The notes beneath the pieces are model-generated. The model saw nothing but the letters and a program-made list of their open reading frames with translations, did not search any database and was not told the DNA's origin. Made by a program: the position numbers and the translations under genes. From NCBI RefSeq assembly GCF_024172165.1, contig NZ_JAMZEB010000002.1, forward strand, positions 4,547,501 through 4,611,500: DNA of 64,000 nucleotides, given 5' to 3'. Shown in pieces: positions 41,363 to 50,438 of the stretch; the stretch's first letter is position 1, and every line of letters begins with the position of its first letter. The DNA is from Nonomuraea thailandensis (GTDB lineage Bacteria; Actinomycetota; Actinomycetes; Streptosporangiales; Streptosporangiaceae).

Positions 41363-41872
41363 ATGCGCCGACCCCTCGGGTTACTCACCGCAGCCGCCGC
41401 CCTGGCCACCATGGCCGCCATGGCCACGCCGGTCAGTACCGCGCACGCGGTCACGGCGCCCGCATCCGGCGCCGCCAGGGTGGGAACGGCGCAGGAGAAC
41501 ATGGTCGTGCGGCTGGTCAACGCCCGGCGGGCGAAGAAGGGCTGCCGGGCGCTCAAGCACCACCGGCAGCTCCACCGGGCCGCCCGCGGACACTCGGCCG
41601 ACATGGCGGAGCACAACTACGTCTCGAGCACCTCCCGCGACGGCCGATCCTTCGTGGACCGCATCAAGGAGGCCGGCTACACCGGCGGCACCAGGTGGGC
41701 GGAGAACCTCGCCAAGGGCCAGCGCACCCCGGCCGCGGTCGTGCAGTCCTGGATGAACGCCTCCGGGACCAAGGCCACCATCTTGGACTGCAGGCTGACC
41801 TTCATCGGGGTCGGAGCGGCCGAGGAATCCGGCGGGGCGATCTACTGGACCTCGGACTTCGCCGCCGAGTAA
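41363..41872 (+). CDS. Secreted CAP (SCP/PR-1) domain protein
   Basis: 169 residues. A signal peptide ends near STAHA, then a CAP domain: MVVRLVNARRAKKGCRALKH, the metal-site helix LHRAARGHSADMAEHNYVS, RWAENLAKGQRTPAAVVQSW and the C-terminal GVGAAEESGGAIYW. Two Cys residues can pair. CAP proteins are extracellular and may bind sterols or act on cell-wall components; enzymatic activity is not established for bacterial members. ATG 41363 follows GGAGGA. Single gene. Confidence 0.9.
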   Translation: MRRPLGLLTAAAALATMAAMATPVSTAHAVTAPASGAARVGTAQENMVVRLVNARRAKKGCRALKHHRQLHRAARGHSADMAEHNYVSSTSRDGRSFVDRIKEAGYTGGTRWAENLAKGQRTPAAVVQSWMNASGTKATILDCRLTFIGVGAAEESGGAIYWTSDFAAE

Positions 41873-41969
41873 CCCGGCGTGAGAAATCCGAGGCGGTCAC
41901 CCGGGCTCGGGTGCCCGCCCGCCTTGATCTTGACGGGACGGCGTCGTGCTCCGTGACTAGACTGCCGCC

Positions 41970-42992
41970 ATGACCACGGAGTCGTCCCCTCTCACCATCG
42001 CTCAGCTCGCCGAGCTGGCCGGAGTCTCCACCGCGACGGTCTCCAAGGTCGTGAACGGCCGCTCCGAGGTCTCCTCAGAAACCCGCGCCGCCGTGGAGGA
42101 GCTCATCCGCCGGCACGGCTACCGCCGCCAGCGCCGCCGCTCCACGCCGACGACCCTGGTGGAGCTCGTCTTCCACGCGCTGGAGGGCGACTACCCCGTC
42201 GAGATCACCAAAGGCGTGGCGGACGTCGCGCGCCGGCACGACCTCACGGTGGGCATCTCGGACCTGCGCCATGACCACACCGCGGCGGACGCCTGGCTGG
42301 AGGGGGTGCTGCGGCGCCGCCCGAGCGGCGTGATCGCGGTGTTCTCCGGCCTGACCGAGACCCAGCACGAGCAGCTCGCCCGGCGCGAGATCCCGCTCGT
42401 CCTGCTGGATCCGGCCGACGCTCCCGCGCGCAACATCCCGTCGGTCGGCGCGGGCAACTGGAACGGCGGCCTCATCGCCACCCGCCACCTCCTGGAGCTC
42501 GGGCACCGCCGCATCGCCATCATCACCGGCCCCGACGCCGCGCTGTCGAGCCGGGCCCGCCTCGACGGTCACCGGACCGCCCTCGACATGGCCGGCGTGC
42601 CCGCCGACCCGGAGCTGATCGGCCGGGGCGACTTTCTCATCGAGGGCGGCCTGGCCGAAGCGCACCGCCTGCTGCGCCTGCCCGACCGGCCGACCGCGAT
42701 CTTCGCCACGAACGACGGCCAGGCCATCGGCGTCTATCACGCGGCCCACCAGCTCGGCCTGCGCATCCCGGACGATCTCAGCGTCATCGGCTTCGACGAC
42801 ATGCCGTCGGTGCGGTGGACCATCCCGCCGCTGACCACCATCCGCCAGCCTCTCACCGAGATGGCCGCCGCTGCCACCTCGATGGTGCTGACGCTGGCCC
42901 AGGGCGAGCCGCTGCCGCAGAGCCGCGTCGAACTGGCCACCGAACTCGTCGTACGCGAGAGCACCGCGCCTCCCAGGCACCCGCCCGCCTGA
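41970..42992 (+). CDS. LacI family transcriptional regulator
   Basis: 340 residues. The DNA-binding head is LTIAQLAELAGVSTATVSKV with hinge VNGRSEVSSETRAAVEELI, followed by a periplasmic-binding-protein-like effector domain (LDPADAPARNIPSVGAGNWN; FATNDGQAIGVYHAA; VIGFDDMPS). It should repress a sugar-use operon when no inducer is bound. A LacI-like operator occurs at 7731 before the ABC operon, but no sugar genes adjoin this regulator. A possible -10 (TAGACT, 41958-41963) just before ATG 41970 suggests a leaderless transcript. Confidence 0.92.
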   Translation: MTTESSPLTIAQLAELAGVSTATVSKVVNGRSEVSSETRAAVEELIRRHGYRRQRRRSTPTTLVELVFHALEGDYPVEITKGVADVARRHDLTVGISDLRHDHTAADAWLEGVLRRRPSGVIAVFSGLTETQHEQLARREIPLVLLDPADAPARNIPSVGAGNWNGGLIATRHLLELGHRRIAIITGPDAALSSRARLDGHRTALDMAGVPADPELIGRGDFLIEGGLAEAHRLLRLPDRPTAIFATNDGQAIGVYHAAHQLGLRIPDDLSVIGFDDMPSVRWTIPPLTTIRQPLTEMAAAATSMVLTLAQGEPLPQSRVELATELVVRESTAPPRHPPA

Positions 42993-43014
42993 GCACCCGG
43001 ACGGCGGGGATCCC

Positions 43015-43365
43015 TCGCGGTGAGCAGGGCCTCGGCCTCCAGGCGGGCGACGTGCTGGCCGACGCGCCGGTGCAGGCCCATGCCGAATCCGACGTGGCCC
43101 GGAGGGGTCGCGGGACAGGTCGAAGGCGTACGGGTCGTGCCAGCGGCGCGGGTCGTGGTTGGCCGCGCCGAGGAACATGGGGATCTTCCTGCCTCCGGGG
43201 ATGGCGGTGCCGCCGATGGCGACGTCGCGGTCGGCGGTGCGGAAGAAGGTCTGCACCGGGGACTGCCGGCGCACCGCCTCGTCGAAGTCGACCCGGACCA
43301 GGCCGGGCCGCTCGCGCAGGCGCCGCCACTGGGCCGGGTGGGTGGCGAAGGCGTACAGGGCGGCG
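43015..43365 (-). pseudogene. Cytochrome P450 C-terminal remnant
   Basis: The minus strand reads ALYAFATHPAQWRRLRERP, then EAVRRQSPVQTFFR (the K-helix ExxR), IPMFLGAANHDPRRW and, after a one-base frame change near 43100, HVGFGMGLHRRVGQHVARLE. That last stretch is the haem loop, but the ligand Cys (HxCxG) is replaced by Arg (codon complementary to 43064-43066). The N-terminal 60% of the enzyme is missing; the fragment starts abruptly at about 43365 where the IclR remnant begins. Confidence 0.75.
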
Positions 43366-43686
43366 GCCGGGCCGCGCTGCCGCTGGCCACCACCGTCCGG
43401 CTGGTGGACGAGCTGACCCGGCACGGGCTGCCGGCCCGCGACGAGCAGCGCCGCGTGCGCATCGGCACCCGCATGTGGGAGCCGGCCCAGCGTGCCTCGC
43501 CGGTGCGCACGCTGCGCGAGACCGCCATGCAGTTCATGGGCGACCTGCACCACGTGGTCGGGCCCTCTCTCCGTGCCCGTCCGGGTGGCCGGGCACGTGG
43601 TGGCCGGGCTCGGCCTGGTGGTGCCCGACGACGAGCACGCCTGGGCCCTGATCCGCGTCGCTGCAGCTCACCGGCCTGGCCCTTGA
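43366..43686 (+). pseudogene. IclR-family regulator remnant
   Basis: The plus strand reads LPLATTVRLVDELTRHGLPA, then RRVRIGTRMWEPAQRASPVR and TLRETAMQFMGDLHHVVG, matching the end of the IclR winged helix and the start of its effector domain. Near 43560 the reading shifts and jumps to LSVPVRVAGHVVAGLGLVVP, a C-terminal IclR piece. The recognition helix at the start and most of the effector domain are missing. Confidence 0.65.
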
Positions 43687-43786
43687 GCGGGCCCTCGGCC
43701 CGCGGCCGGGACGGCTCGACGCCGATCCGGAGCCGGATGGCTGACGCCGCACGGGATTGTCGGTGTGACGATCTATCGTCCCGGCC

Positions 43787-45115
43787 ATGACTTCAGCGAC
43801 GCAGGCGTACACGTACGCCGCGCCCTCCTCCCTCATCGACGGTCGTCTCGGCTTGGCGACCTCCGGCGGCCGGGCCCTGTCCGGCCCCGCCGTGGCCCCC
43901 CGGTTCTTCAGCGGCGTGGTGACCCGGGCGGCCCCCGCCGCGGCGGCCCTGCTCGGCGTCGCCGATGTGGCGCTGGCCCGCTACCACCAGCCGCAGGCGC
44001 GGCCCGGCTGGGTGCGGGACCCGGTGGTGACGTGCAACGGTGACCGGTTGCGGTTCGAGTCGTTCTCGGCCTGCGGCGGCGTGTACGCCCGGCTCGACCT
44101 GCTGAGCGGCGCGCTCGACGGCGAGGTGTTCGACCGGGGCACCACCAACGTCGATGTGAACGCGCCGCTGCGGGAGGCGCTGGTGCGCATCGGCCCGCGT
44201 GATCCGCTGCACCTGGGGGTGGGCCTCGACGAGCTGGTCGTGACCACGATGGACGGCGCGGTGGTGGAGAAGAAGGTGCCGCTGCCCGAGCGCTGGTTAC
44301 GCGGGTTCGCCGAGGTGCAGGTCATCGCCTCGGGCATGGACCAGCGCGGTGAGCTGACCGGCATGGCGGCGGTGCGGTTCCTGCGCGGGCTGCCCAGGAA
44401 GGGCACGGTGTGGGTGGCGCAGGCCGGGCGGGAGCTGAGGGTCAGCGACCGCCCGGTTCCCGGCGCCGTCCAGCTCGCCGGCCCCAACCGGCTCGGCACC
44501 CTCCTGCCGCTGCTGCGCTTCGCGAAGTCCCTGCGCATGTACGGCCCGGCCGACGCCGCCTCCAGCGCGTGGGAGCTGGAGCTGCCGGGCATGCGCTACA
44601 CGCTCACCCTCTCGCCCGAGCGCTGGCGCGGCTTCTCCGGCGAGGGCGCGGTGCTCGACGACCTGGCCACCGACGAGGCCGAGAACGACGCCGACGTGGT
44701 GGGCATGCTGCTCAACTTCGAGCCCGAGGTCGAGATCGGCCTGCTGGCCGACCGGGCGGGCATCTCCGCCGGCCGGGTGCGGGCCGCGCTGACGCAGCTC
44801 GGCGTCGCCGGCCGGGTCGGCTACGACCTGTCGGAGGCCGCCCACTTCCACCGCGAGCTGCCCTACGACAAGGACAACGTGATCCTGCTCAACCCGCGCC
44901 TGGCCAAGGCGCGCAAGCTCGTCGAAGCGGGCGCCGTGCGCCTCGAAGGCGAGCTGGCCACCGTCCGCACCGCGGGCGGCGCGCGCCGGGTCTCGCTGAC
45001 CGACGGCTCCTGCACCTGCGAGTGGTGGTGGGACCATCGCGGCTCCCGGGGGCCGTGCAAGCACGTGCTGGCCGCCCGGATCGTCGCCCGCGCCGCCGTG
45101 GAGGTCTCCCGATGA
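43787..45115 (+). CDS. SWIM zinc-finger protein
   Basis: 442 residues. A C-terminal SWIM finger is clear: CTCEWWWDHRGSRGPCKHVL (CxC...CxH). The upstream 380 residues are a conserved but uncharacterised region; about 315-365 resembles a winged helix (IGLLADRAGISAGRVRAALT). SWIM domains bind DNA or proteins. The downstream DUF6493 gene overlaps its stop by four bases, so the two products probably act together. No strong ribosome-binding site before ATG 43787. Confidence 0.88.
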   Translation: MTSATQAYTYAAPSSLIDGRLGLATSGGRALSGPAVAPRFFSGVVTRAAPAAAALLGVADVALARYHQPQARPGWVRDPVVTCNGDRLRFESFSACGGVYARLDLLSGALDGEVFDRGTTNVDVNAPLREALVRIGPRDPLHLGVGLDELVVTTMDGAVVEKKVPLPERWLRGFAEVQVIASGMDQRGELTGMAAVRFLRGLPRKGTVWVAQAGRELRVSDRPVPGAVQLAGPNRLGTLLPLLRFAKSLRMYGPADAASSAWELELPGMRYTLTLSPERWRGFSGEGAVLDDLATDEAENDADVVGMLLNFEPEVEIGLLADRAGISAGRVRAALTQLGVAGRVGYDLSEAAHFHRELPYDKDNVILLNPRLAKARKLVEAGAVRLEGELATVRTAGGARRVSLTDGSCTCEWWWDHRGSRGPCKHVLAARIVARAAVEVSR

Positions 45116-48100
45116 CGCTCTGGGCGCAGATCCGCGACCTGGTCACCCGTAACCAGGTCACCCCGCTGGCCGACCGGCTGGTCAAGCTCACCGAGGAGGA
45201 GCGCGCCGAGCTGGGCGGGCGGTTGCCCGGCCTGGTCAAGGAGCTGCGCCGGGCCCGCACCGAGCAGGCGCGGGCCGAGTACCCCGACGACTTCGAGGAG
45301 CTGGCCTCATGGGAGGTCGGCGACATGCTCGACGAGCTGGCCGGCGCGCTGCTGCTGGCCGGTGCCGGCGTCATCACCGGCCCTGCGGCCGCCGTGACGT
45401 GGATGACCAGCCGCGACGTCAACCGCCGCTGGGCCGAGGCGCCCGACGTCGCCCAGGTGTGCCGGGTGGCGGCCACCCGCCCCCTGGAGTGGCGTCGCGA
45501 GGTCGCGGTCCGGCTGGCCCAGCGGGTGCGCCGTCCCGCCGACCGCATCGCGCCGCTGGCCGTGGCGCTGCTGCGCGAGTCCGGCGCCGTGCCGCCCGAC
45601 CACGATCCGCTGGTGGCCGCATGGCTCGCCGAGCCGGGCGTGCCCGCCTGGCTGTCCACCCCGGGCATGGCCGGTGATCCGCTGACTCCCGTGCTGCTGC
45701 CCCGGATCTTCACCGCCGACGGCGCGGGCCGCGCCCTGCGTGACGAGCGGCTGGAGCCCCGGCCGACCCGCTGGCTGGCCGCCGCCCGCGAGCTGCCCAG
45801 GGAGCAGGTGCTCGACGGTTGCGTGAGCCGTTTCCTGCGCGGCGGCGAGGCGCAGGACCTGCGTTTCTTCGTCCGGCTGCACACGCTGCTCGACCCCACG
45901 CCCGCCGAGTCGGCTCCCCGCCTGCGCGACTACCTGCGGCTGTTGCCGTCGGCTCCGGGCACGGTCGCCGAGCTGGCCGCCGGGCAGGTGCGCAAGGCGA
46001 TGCCGCTCGGCCACGCCGACCTGGTGGAGGCGGTCGAGGCGCTCACCTTCCGCGACGAGGCCAAGCTCGCCGCCACGGGCCTGCGCTGGCTCGACCAGGC
46101 GATCCGGGCCACTCCCGGGGCCGCCGCCGATTTCGTGACCGCGCTGACCACGGCGTACGCGCACAAGTCCTTCGACGTGCGCAACCGCGCGGTCGAGCTG
46201 ACCCTGAAGCACGCCGGCCTGTTCGCCGGCGACGCCGAGGCGATCCTGGACGGCGCCGGCCACCTGCCCGCCGACCTGGGCGCGAGGCTGGCCGAGCGGT
46301 TCGGCGGGGAGGCCCCGGCCGAGGAGCTGCCGGAGCGGAAGGAGTTCCCGCCACTGCCCGAGGTGCCGCAGGCGCGGCGGTTCCCCGAGCCGTCGATCTT
46401 CCCGGGTCATCACGAGGGCTGGGTCGGCCAGGAGCGCTGGCTGGCGGCCTTCGTCGCCGGGATCGCGGGCGACCGGGCGGGGCTGTGCCGCGAACTCGGG
46501 CCCCACGTCGAGCAGGACCAGGGCTACTGGCGCTCCGCGGAAGCGTACCTCCACCCCGGCGGCTGGCAGTCGGCGCTGGCCGCCGAGCTCGTCACCCCCG
46601 GCAGCGTGCCGGAGGTGCCGCCGATCGGGCCGGAGAAGTTCTGGGACGGCGCGAACTACTCCGTCAGCGTGCGCACGCTCATCCGCGGCGAGGAGCCCCG
46701 CCCGGAGCCGTCGCGCCGGCAGATCGCGATCGGCAGCTTCGGCTTCCACCGGGCCGGCCGCTTTCTCGACGACGACACCCCGATGCGGGTCTTCTCCATC
46801 ACCTGGACCAGCGACGACGGCCCGGACGGAGCGGTGGCCCACGAGGGCGACCAGCCGATCCCCTTCGCCAAAGGCCGCATCCACCTGTACGGTCCCCCCG
46901 CCGACGTCGTGGAGGACGAGGGGTTCTGGCCGGACCGCCCTCATCCGGTGCGGTCGAAGCCCGGTGTCCTGTACGACGACTCCGAGGAGGCCATGCCGTT
47001 CTTCATCCTCGACGACGCCTACGAGCGCATGGCCGAGCTCGGCGTGGACCCCGGCAGGATCGCGGCCATGCGGGCGGGAGAGCAGGTGCCCCCGCCGGGC
47101 CCGGACGAGCCGCTCGTGCGGGTGGTCGTCGACTTCATCCCGCCCCGGCTGCGCTCCTACCTGCCCGAGCCGCTGCCCGAGCACGAGGAGTGGCGGCGGC
47201 GCAACCGGCTGCCCCACGCCAACGGCGTCGCCCCGCCGCACGACTTCCTGCTGCACCGCTACGCGGAGCTCGCCGAAGCGCTCCGCACCGGCGCCCTGCC
47301 ACCGGTGCTGCTGGCCACGCCCACCTGGACGAGCGGCCACCTCGACCCCGGCGTGCTGGTCGACCGGCTGGAGACCTGCGCCGCCGCCGGCGTGGAGCCG
47401 CTCCAGGCCGACCTGGCTCAGGCGCTGCTGCGGTTGCCCCGGGGCACCCACCAGGCGGAGGCCGGCCGGGCCGCCGGGATCGGCTCGGAGGCGGCGCGCT
47501 CGGCCGCCCGCTGGCTCGCCGGCGGCGGCCTGGCCGACCCGGAGTGCGGCCACGTGTGGCAGCACATGGCCGGCGCGTCCATGGCCGACTTCGGCGACGG
47601 CGAGCCGGAACACTTCACCGGGGTCAGGCTGCAGCCCGTGCTGCGGGTGACGGCCCCGACCGGCCATCGGCTGATCGACGAGGTGCTGCTGCGCGAGCCG
47701 TACAGCTGGAAGGCCGACGAGTCCGGCGGCCTGCTGGGCACCTGGCCCGCCATGCTGCCCTCGCACCGCGAGGTCGCAGCCGTCAACTTCCTGCCCTTCC
47801 TGCTGTACGGCCGCTGGGACTGGGGGGTGGCCCCGGCCGACCTCACCGGCCTGGAGATCGCCCAGGGGCCGCTGGGCGAGGCCACGGCGGTGATCGTCGC
47901 CTTCTTCCTGGCCGACAGCACGCGGGGCCTGATCCCGCTGGTCCTGCGCATGGCCGCCAGGGGCGAGCTGCCCGCCGAGGCGATCGGCCGGCAGCTCGCG
48001 CTGGTGCTGCGCCGCACCTGGAAGGAGACCCGCCCCGCCATCGCGGCCCTGACGGAGCTGGCCGAGGCCGGCGGCCACCACGAGGTGTGGCGCATCCTGC

Positions 48101-48312
48101 GCGCCCTGCTGCCCGAGCTGCTCCCCGGCGCGGGACGGCGCACCACCGTGACGCACGCCGAGCTCGTCGCCTTCGCCGCCGGGGTGGCGCGCTGGACCGG
48201 CGCGCGCGGGGAGATCCCGGTCGTCGCGCAGTTCGCGCGCAGCCGCCGGACGACCCGTTTCGTGCACGAGTGCAAGCGCCTGCACGCCCAGCTCACCGGA
48301 GCCCCGTCGTGA
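45112..48312 (+). CDS. DUF6493-like large protein, partner of the SWIM protein
   Basis: 1066 residues, translationally coupled to the SWIM gene (ATGA). The first 450 residues are helical with HEAT-like pairs (VEAVEALTFRDEAKLAATGL; VRNRAVELTLKHAGLFA). The middle has Trp/Pro-rich linkers, and the C-terminal half (about 740-1060) is again helical. No nucleotide-binding or catalytic motif is seen. This pair architecture occurs repeatedly in actinomycetes; its function is unknown to me. The alternative frames over this gene are shadows. Convergent with the racemase gene. Confidence 0.82.
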   Translation: MTLWAQIRDLVTRNQVTPLADRLVKLTEEERAELGGRLPGLVKELRRARTEQARAEYPDDFEELASWEVGDMLDELAGALLLAGAGVITGPAAAVTWMTSRDVNRRWAEAPDVAQVCRVAATRPLEWRREVAVRLAQRVRRPADRIAPLAVALLRESGAVPPDHDPLVAAWLAEPGVPAWLSTPGMAGDPLTPVLLPRIFTADGAGRALRDERLEPRPTRWLAAARELPREQVLDGCVSRFLRGGEAQDLRFFVRLHTLLDPTPAESAPRLRDYLRLLPSAPGTVAELAAGQVRKAMPLGHADLVEAVEALTFRDEAKLAATGLRWLDQAIRATPGAAADFVTALTTAYAHKSFDVRNRAVELTLKHAGLFAGDAEAILDGAGHLPADLGARLAERFGGEAPAEELPERKEFPPLPEVPQARRFPEPSIFPGHHEGWVGQERWLAAFVAGIAGDRAGLCRELGPHVEQDQGYWRSAEAYLHPGGWQSALAAELVTPGSVPEVPPIGPEKFWDGANYSVSVRTLIRGEEPRPEPSRRQIAIGSFGFHRAGRFLDDDTPMRVFSITWTSDDGPDGAVAHEGDQPIPFAKGRIHLYGPPADVVEDEGFWPDRPHPVRSKPGVLYDDSEEAMPFFILDDAYERMAELGVDPGRIAAMRAGEQVPPPGPDEPLVRVVVDFIPPRLRSYLPEPLPEHEEWRRRNRLPHANGVAPPHDFLLHRYAELAEALRTGALPPVLLATPTWTSGHLDPGVLVDRLETCAAAGVEPLQADLAQALLRLPRGTHQAEAGRAAGIGSEAARSAARWLAGGGLADPECGHVWQHMAGASMADFGDGEPEHFTGVRLQPVLRVTAPTGHRLIDEVLLREPYSWKADESGGLLGTWPAMLPSHREVAAVNFLPFLLYGRWDWGVAPADLTGLEIAQGPLGEATAVIVAFFLADSTRGLIPLVLRMAARGELPAEAIGRQLALVLRRTWKETRPAIAALTELAEAGGHHEVWRILRALLPELLPGAGRRTTVTHAELVAFAAGVARWTGARGEIPVVAQFARSRRTTRFVHECKRLHAQLTGAPS

Positions 48313-48338
48313 CCCGCTCGCGCCGTGACGCCGGTTCG

Positions 48339-49031
48339 TCAGCCGGCCAGGGCGAAGCCGGCCGCCGCCTCCGCGTGGATCCGGGCGCTCGGCAGCACCG
48401 GGACGGAGGTGTCCTTGTCGCTGATCAGCAGCTCGATCTCCGTGCAGCCGAGGATGACGCCTTCCGCGCCGTCGTCCGCGAGGCCGGCGACGATCCGGGC
48501 GTACGCGTCCCTGGACGGCTCCCTGAGCACCCCGCGCACCAGCTCGTCGAAGATCACGTGGTGGACCAGCTCCCGCTGCTCGCGGCGCGGGACGACCACG
48601 TCGAGGCCGTGGGCGGCCAGCCGGTCGCGGTAGAAGGGCTGCTCCATGGTGAACCGGGTGCCCAGCAGGCCGACCTTGCGCATGCCCCTGGCGCGGACCT
48701 CCGCGCCCACGGCGTCGGCGATGTGCAGCACGGGCACGCTCGTGGCGCGCGCCACGTCGTCGCTGACGCGGCTGAAGGTGTTGCTGCAGACGAGCAGGAC
48801 GTCGGCGCCCAGGTCCTCCAGCTTCCTGCCCGCGTCGGTCAGCAGCGTGCTCACCTCGTCCCAGCGGCCGGCGAAGACGAGGTTCTCGACGGTCGTGTAG
48901 TCGATCGACCAGATGAGGCTGTTGGCGGAATGGCTGCCGCCGAGCCGCTCGCGTACCCGCTGGTTGATGATCTGGTAGTAGATCACCGTCGATTCCCAGC
49001 TCAATCCGCCGATGAGGCCGATGGCGCGCAT
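48339..49031 (-). CDS. Aspartate/glutamate racemase family protein
   Basis: 230 residues, the usual size of this family. IGLIGGLSWESTVIYYQIIN is the start signature, and the two catalytic cysteines are Cys82 in LLVCSNTFSR and the later one in VILGCTEIELL. This is the YgeA/aspartate racemase branch, which interconverts L- and D-amino acids without PLP. It lies 39 bases downstream of murF on the same strand and probably completes a Ddl-MurF-racemase operon that supplies a D-amino acid to the peptidoglycan stem. Substrate not known. Confidence 0.88.
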   Translation of the reverse strand: MRAIGLIGGLSWESTVIYYQIINQRVRERLGGSHSANSLIWSIDYTTVENLVFAGRWDEVSTLLTDAGRKLEDLGADVLLVCSNTFSRVSDDVARATSVPVLHIADAVGAEVRARGMRKVGLLGTRFTMEQPFYRDRLAAHGLDVVVPRREQRELVHHVIFDELVRGVLREPSRDAYARIVAGLADDGAEGVILGCTEIELLISDKDTSVPVLPSARIHAEAAAGFALAG

Positions 49032-49070
49032 GAAACTCCGTTTCGATAGTCGGTGACAGCGATCGCCCCG

Positions 49071-50438
49071 TCAGAGGGCGGCCAGGGCGCGGGCGCAGGC
49101 GCCGAGCCCGATCTCGCTGGAGGCCTTGACGAACACCACGTCTCCCGGCTCGATCAGCTCGGTGGCCAGCGTGACGGCGCCGGCCACGTCCTCGACGGGG
49201 TGGACGGCCACGCCCCGCGCGGCCCGCGCCATGGCGAGCGGATCCCCGGCTCCGACGGTGATCAGCACGTCGAAGCCGAGATCGGCCACCAGCCGGCCGA
49301 TCTCCGTGTGCCTGGCGCGGGAGGCTTCGGCCTGCTGTCCCATCGCACCGAGCACGGCGACCGTACGGCGGCCGCCGGCCAGGGCCTTCGCCGCCCGCAG
49401 CCCGGCCCGCATGGACTCGGGGCTGGCGTTGTAGGCGTCGTTGACGACGGTGACGCCGTCACGTCGTTCGACGATCTCCAGGCGGCCCGCCGAGCGCCGC
49501 CGCGCGGCGTTCAGCCCCTCGGCGATCTCGGCGGCGCCCAGGCCGAGCGCGGTGGCGGCGGCGGCCGCGGCCAGGGCGTTGCTCACCTGGTGCTCGCCCA
49601 TGAGGCCGAGCTCGACCGGGGCGCGGCCGGAGGGCGTCACCAGCTCGAACACGGGTCGCGCGCGGGCGTCCATCCGCACGTCCTCGGCTCTGACCGTCGC
49701 CTCCGGCGACCTGCCGTACAGCAGGATCGCGGCCCTGGTGCGGCCGGCCATGCCCATCACGTACGGGTCGTCGGCGTTGAGCAGCGCGAACCCGTCCGCT
49801 CCCAGCGCCTCGACCAGCTCGCCCTTGGCCTCGGCCACGTCGGCCGGCCCGCCGCCCATCCGCTCCGCGTGCGCGCTGCCGACGTTGAGCACCAGCCCGA
49901 CCCGGGGCGGCGCGATGCCGGTCAGGTAGGTCAGGTCGCCCTTCCTGCTCGCGCCCATCTCCAGCACCAGGTAGCGGGTGGTCGCGTCGGCACGCAGCAC
50001 GGTGAGCGGCAGCCCGAGCTCGTTGTTGAACGACCTGTCGGTGGCGACCGTCGGGCCGTGCCGTTCGAGCACCTGGGCCAGCAGGTCCTTGGTCGTGGTC
50101 TTGCCCACGGAGCCGGTCAGGCCGATCACGGCCGGGGTGATCCGCCCGAGCGCGTGCCCGGCCAGCAGGCCGAGCGCGGTCTGGACGTCCTCGACCACGA
50201 GGGCGGGCACGCCGACGGGCCTCGACGCCAGCACGGCGACGGCGCCGGACGCGACCGCGACCGCCGCGTAGTCGTGGCCGTCCACGTTGGCGCCGGCCGT
50301 CGCCGCGAACAGGCCGCCGGGGACCACCTCGCGCGAGTCGACCGCGGAGGGCGCCGTCACCGGCGCCGTCGGGTCCGGCGCGTCGTGCAGGCCGGCGCCG
50401 AGCAGCCGCGCGATCTCCTGCAGCGTCATGGGGATCAC
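49071..50438 (-). CDS. murF: UDP-MurNAc-tripeptide:D-alanyl-D-alanine ligase
   Basis: 455 residues. Mur-ligase motifs are in order: DSREVVPGGLFAA, P-loop GLTGSVGKTTTKD, SFNNELGLPLTVL, the metal-binding EMGA and the C-terminal NDAYNASPESM. It adds the dipeptide made by Ddl to the UDP-muramyl tripeptide. GTG 50438 (VIPMTLQEI) has AGGAG 6 bases upstream, matches the usual MurF start and overlaps the ddl stop (GTGA). Being outside a dcw cluster, this is probably a second murF copy. Confidence 0.93.
   Translation of the reverse strand: MIPMTLQEIARLLGAGLHDAPDPTAPVTAPSAVDSREVVPGGLFAATAGANVDGHDYAAVAVASGAVAVLASRPVGVPALVVEDVQTALGLLAGHALGRITPAVIGLTGSVGKTTTKDLLAQVLERHGPTVATDRSFNNELGLPLTVLRADATTRYLVLEMGASRKGDLTYLTGIAPPRVGLVLNVGSAHAERMGGGPADVAEAKGELVEALGADGFALLNADDPYVMGMAGRTRAAILLYGRSPEATVRAEDVRMDARARPVFELVTPSGRAPVELGLMGEHQVSNALAAAAAATALGLGAAEIAEGLNAARRRSAGRLEIVERRDGVTVVNDAYNASPESMRAGLRAAKALAGGRRTVAVLGAMGQQAEASRARHTEIGRLVADLGFDVLITVGAGDPLAMARAARGVAVHPVEDVAGAVTLATELIEPGDVVFVKASSEIGLGACARALAAL

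Noticed and set aside
43757-43779. Promoter TTGTCG...TATCGT before the SWIM gene
   Set aside because: The spacing of 11 bp is too short for a sigma-70-type promoter.
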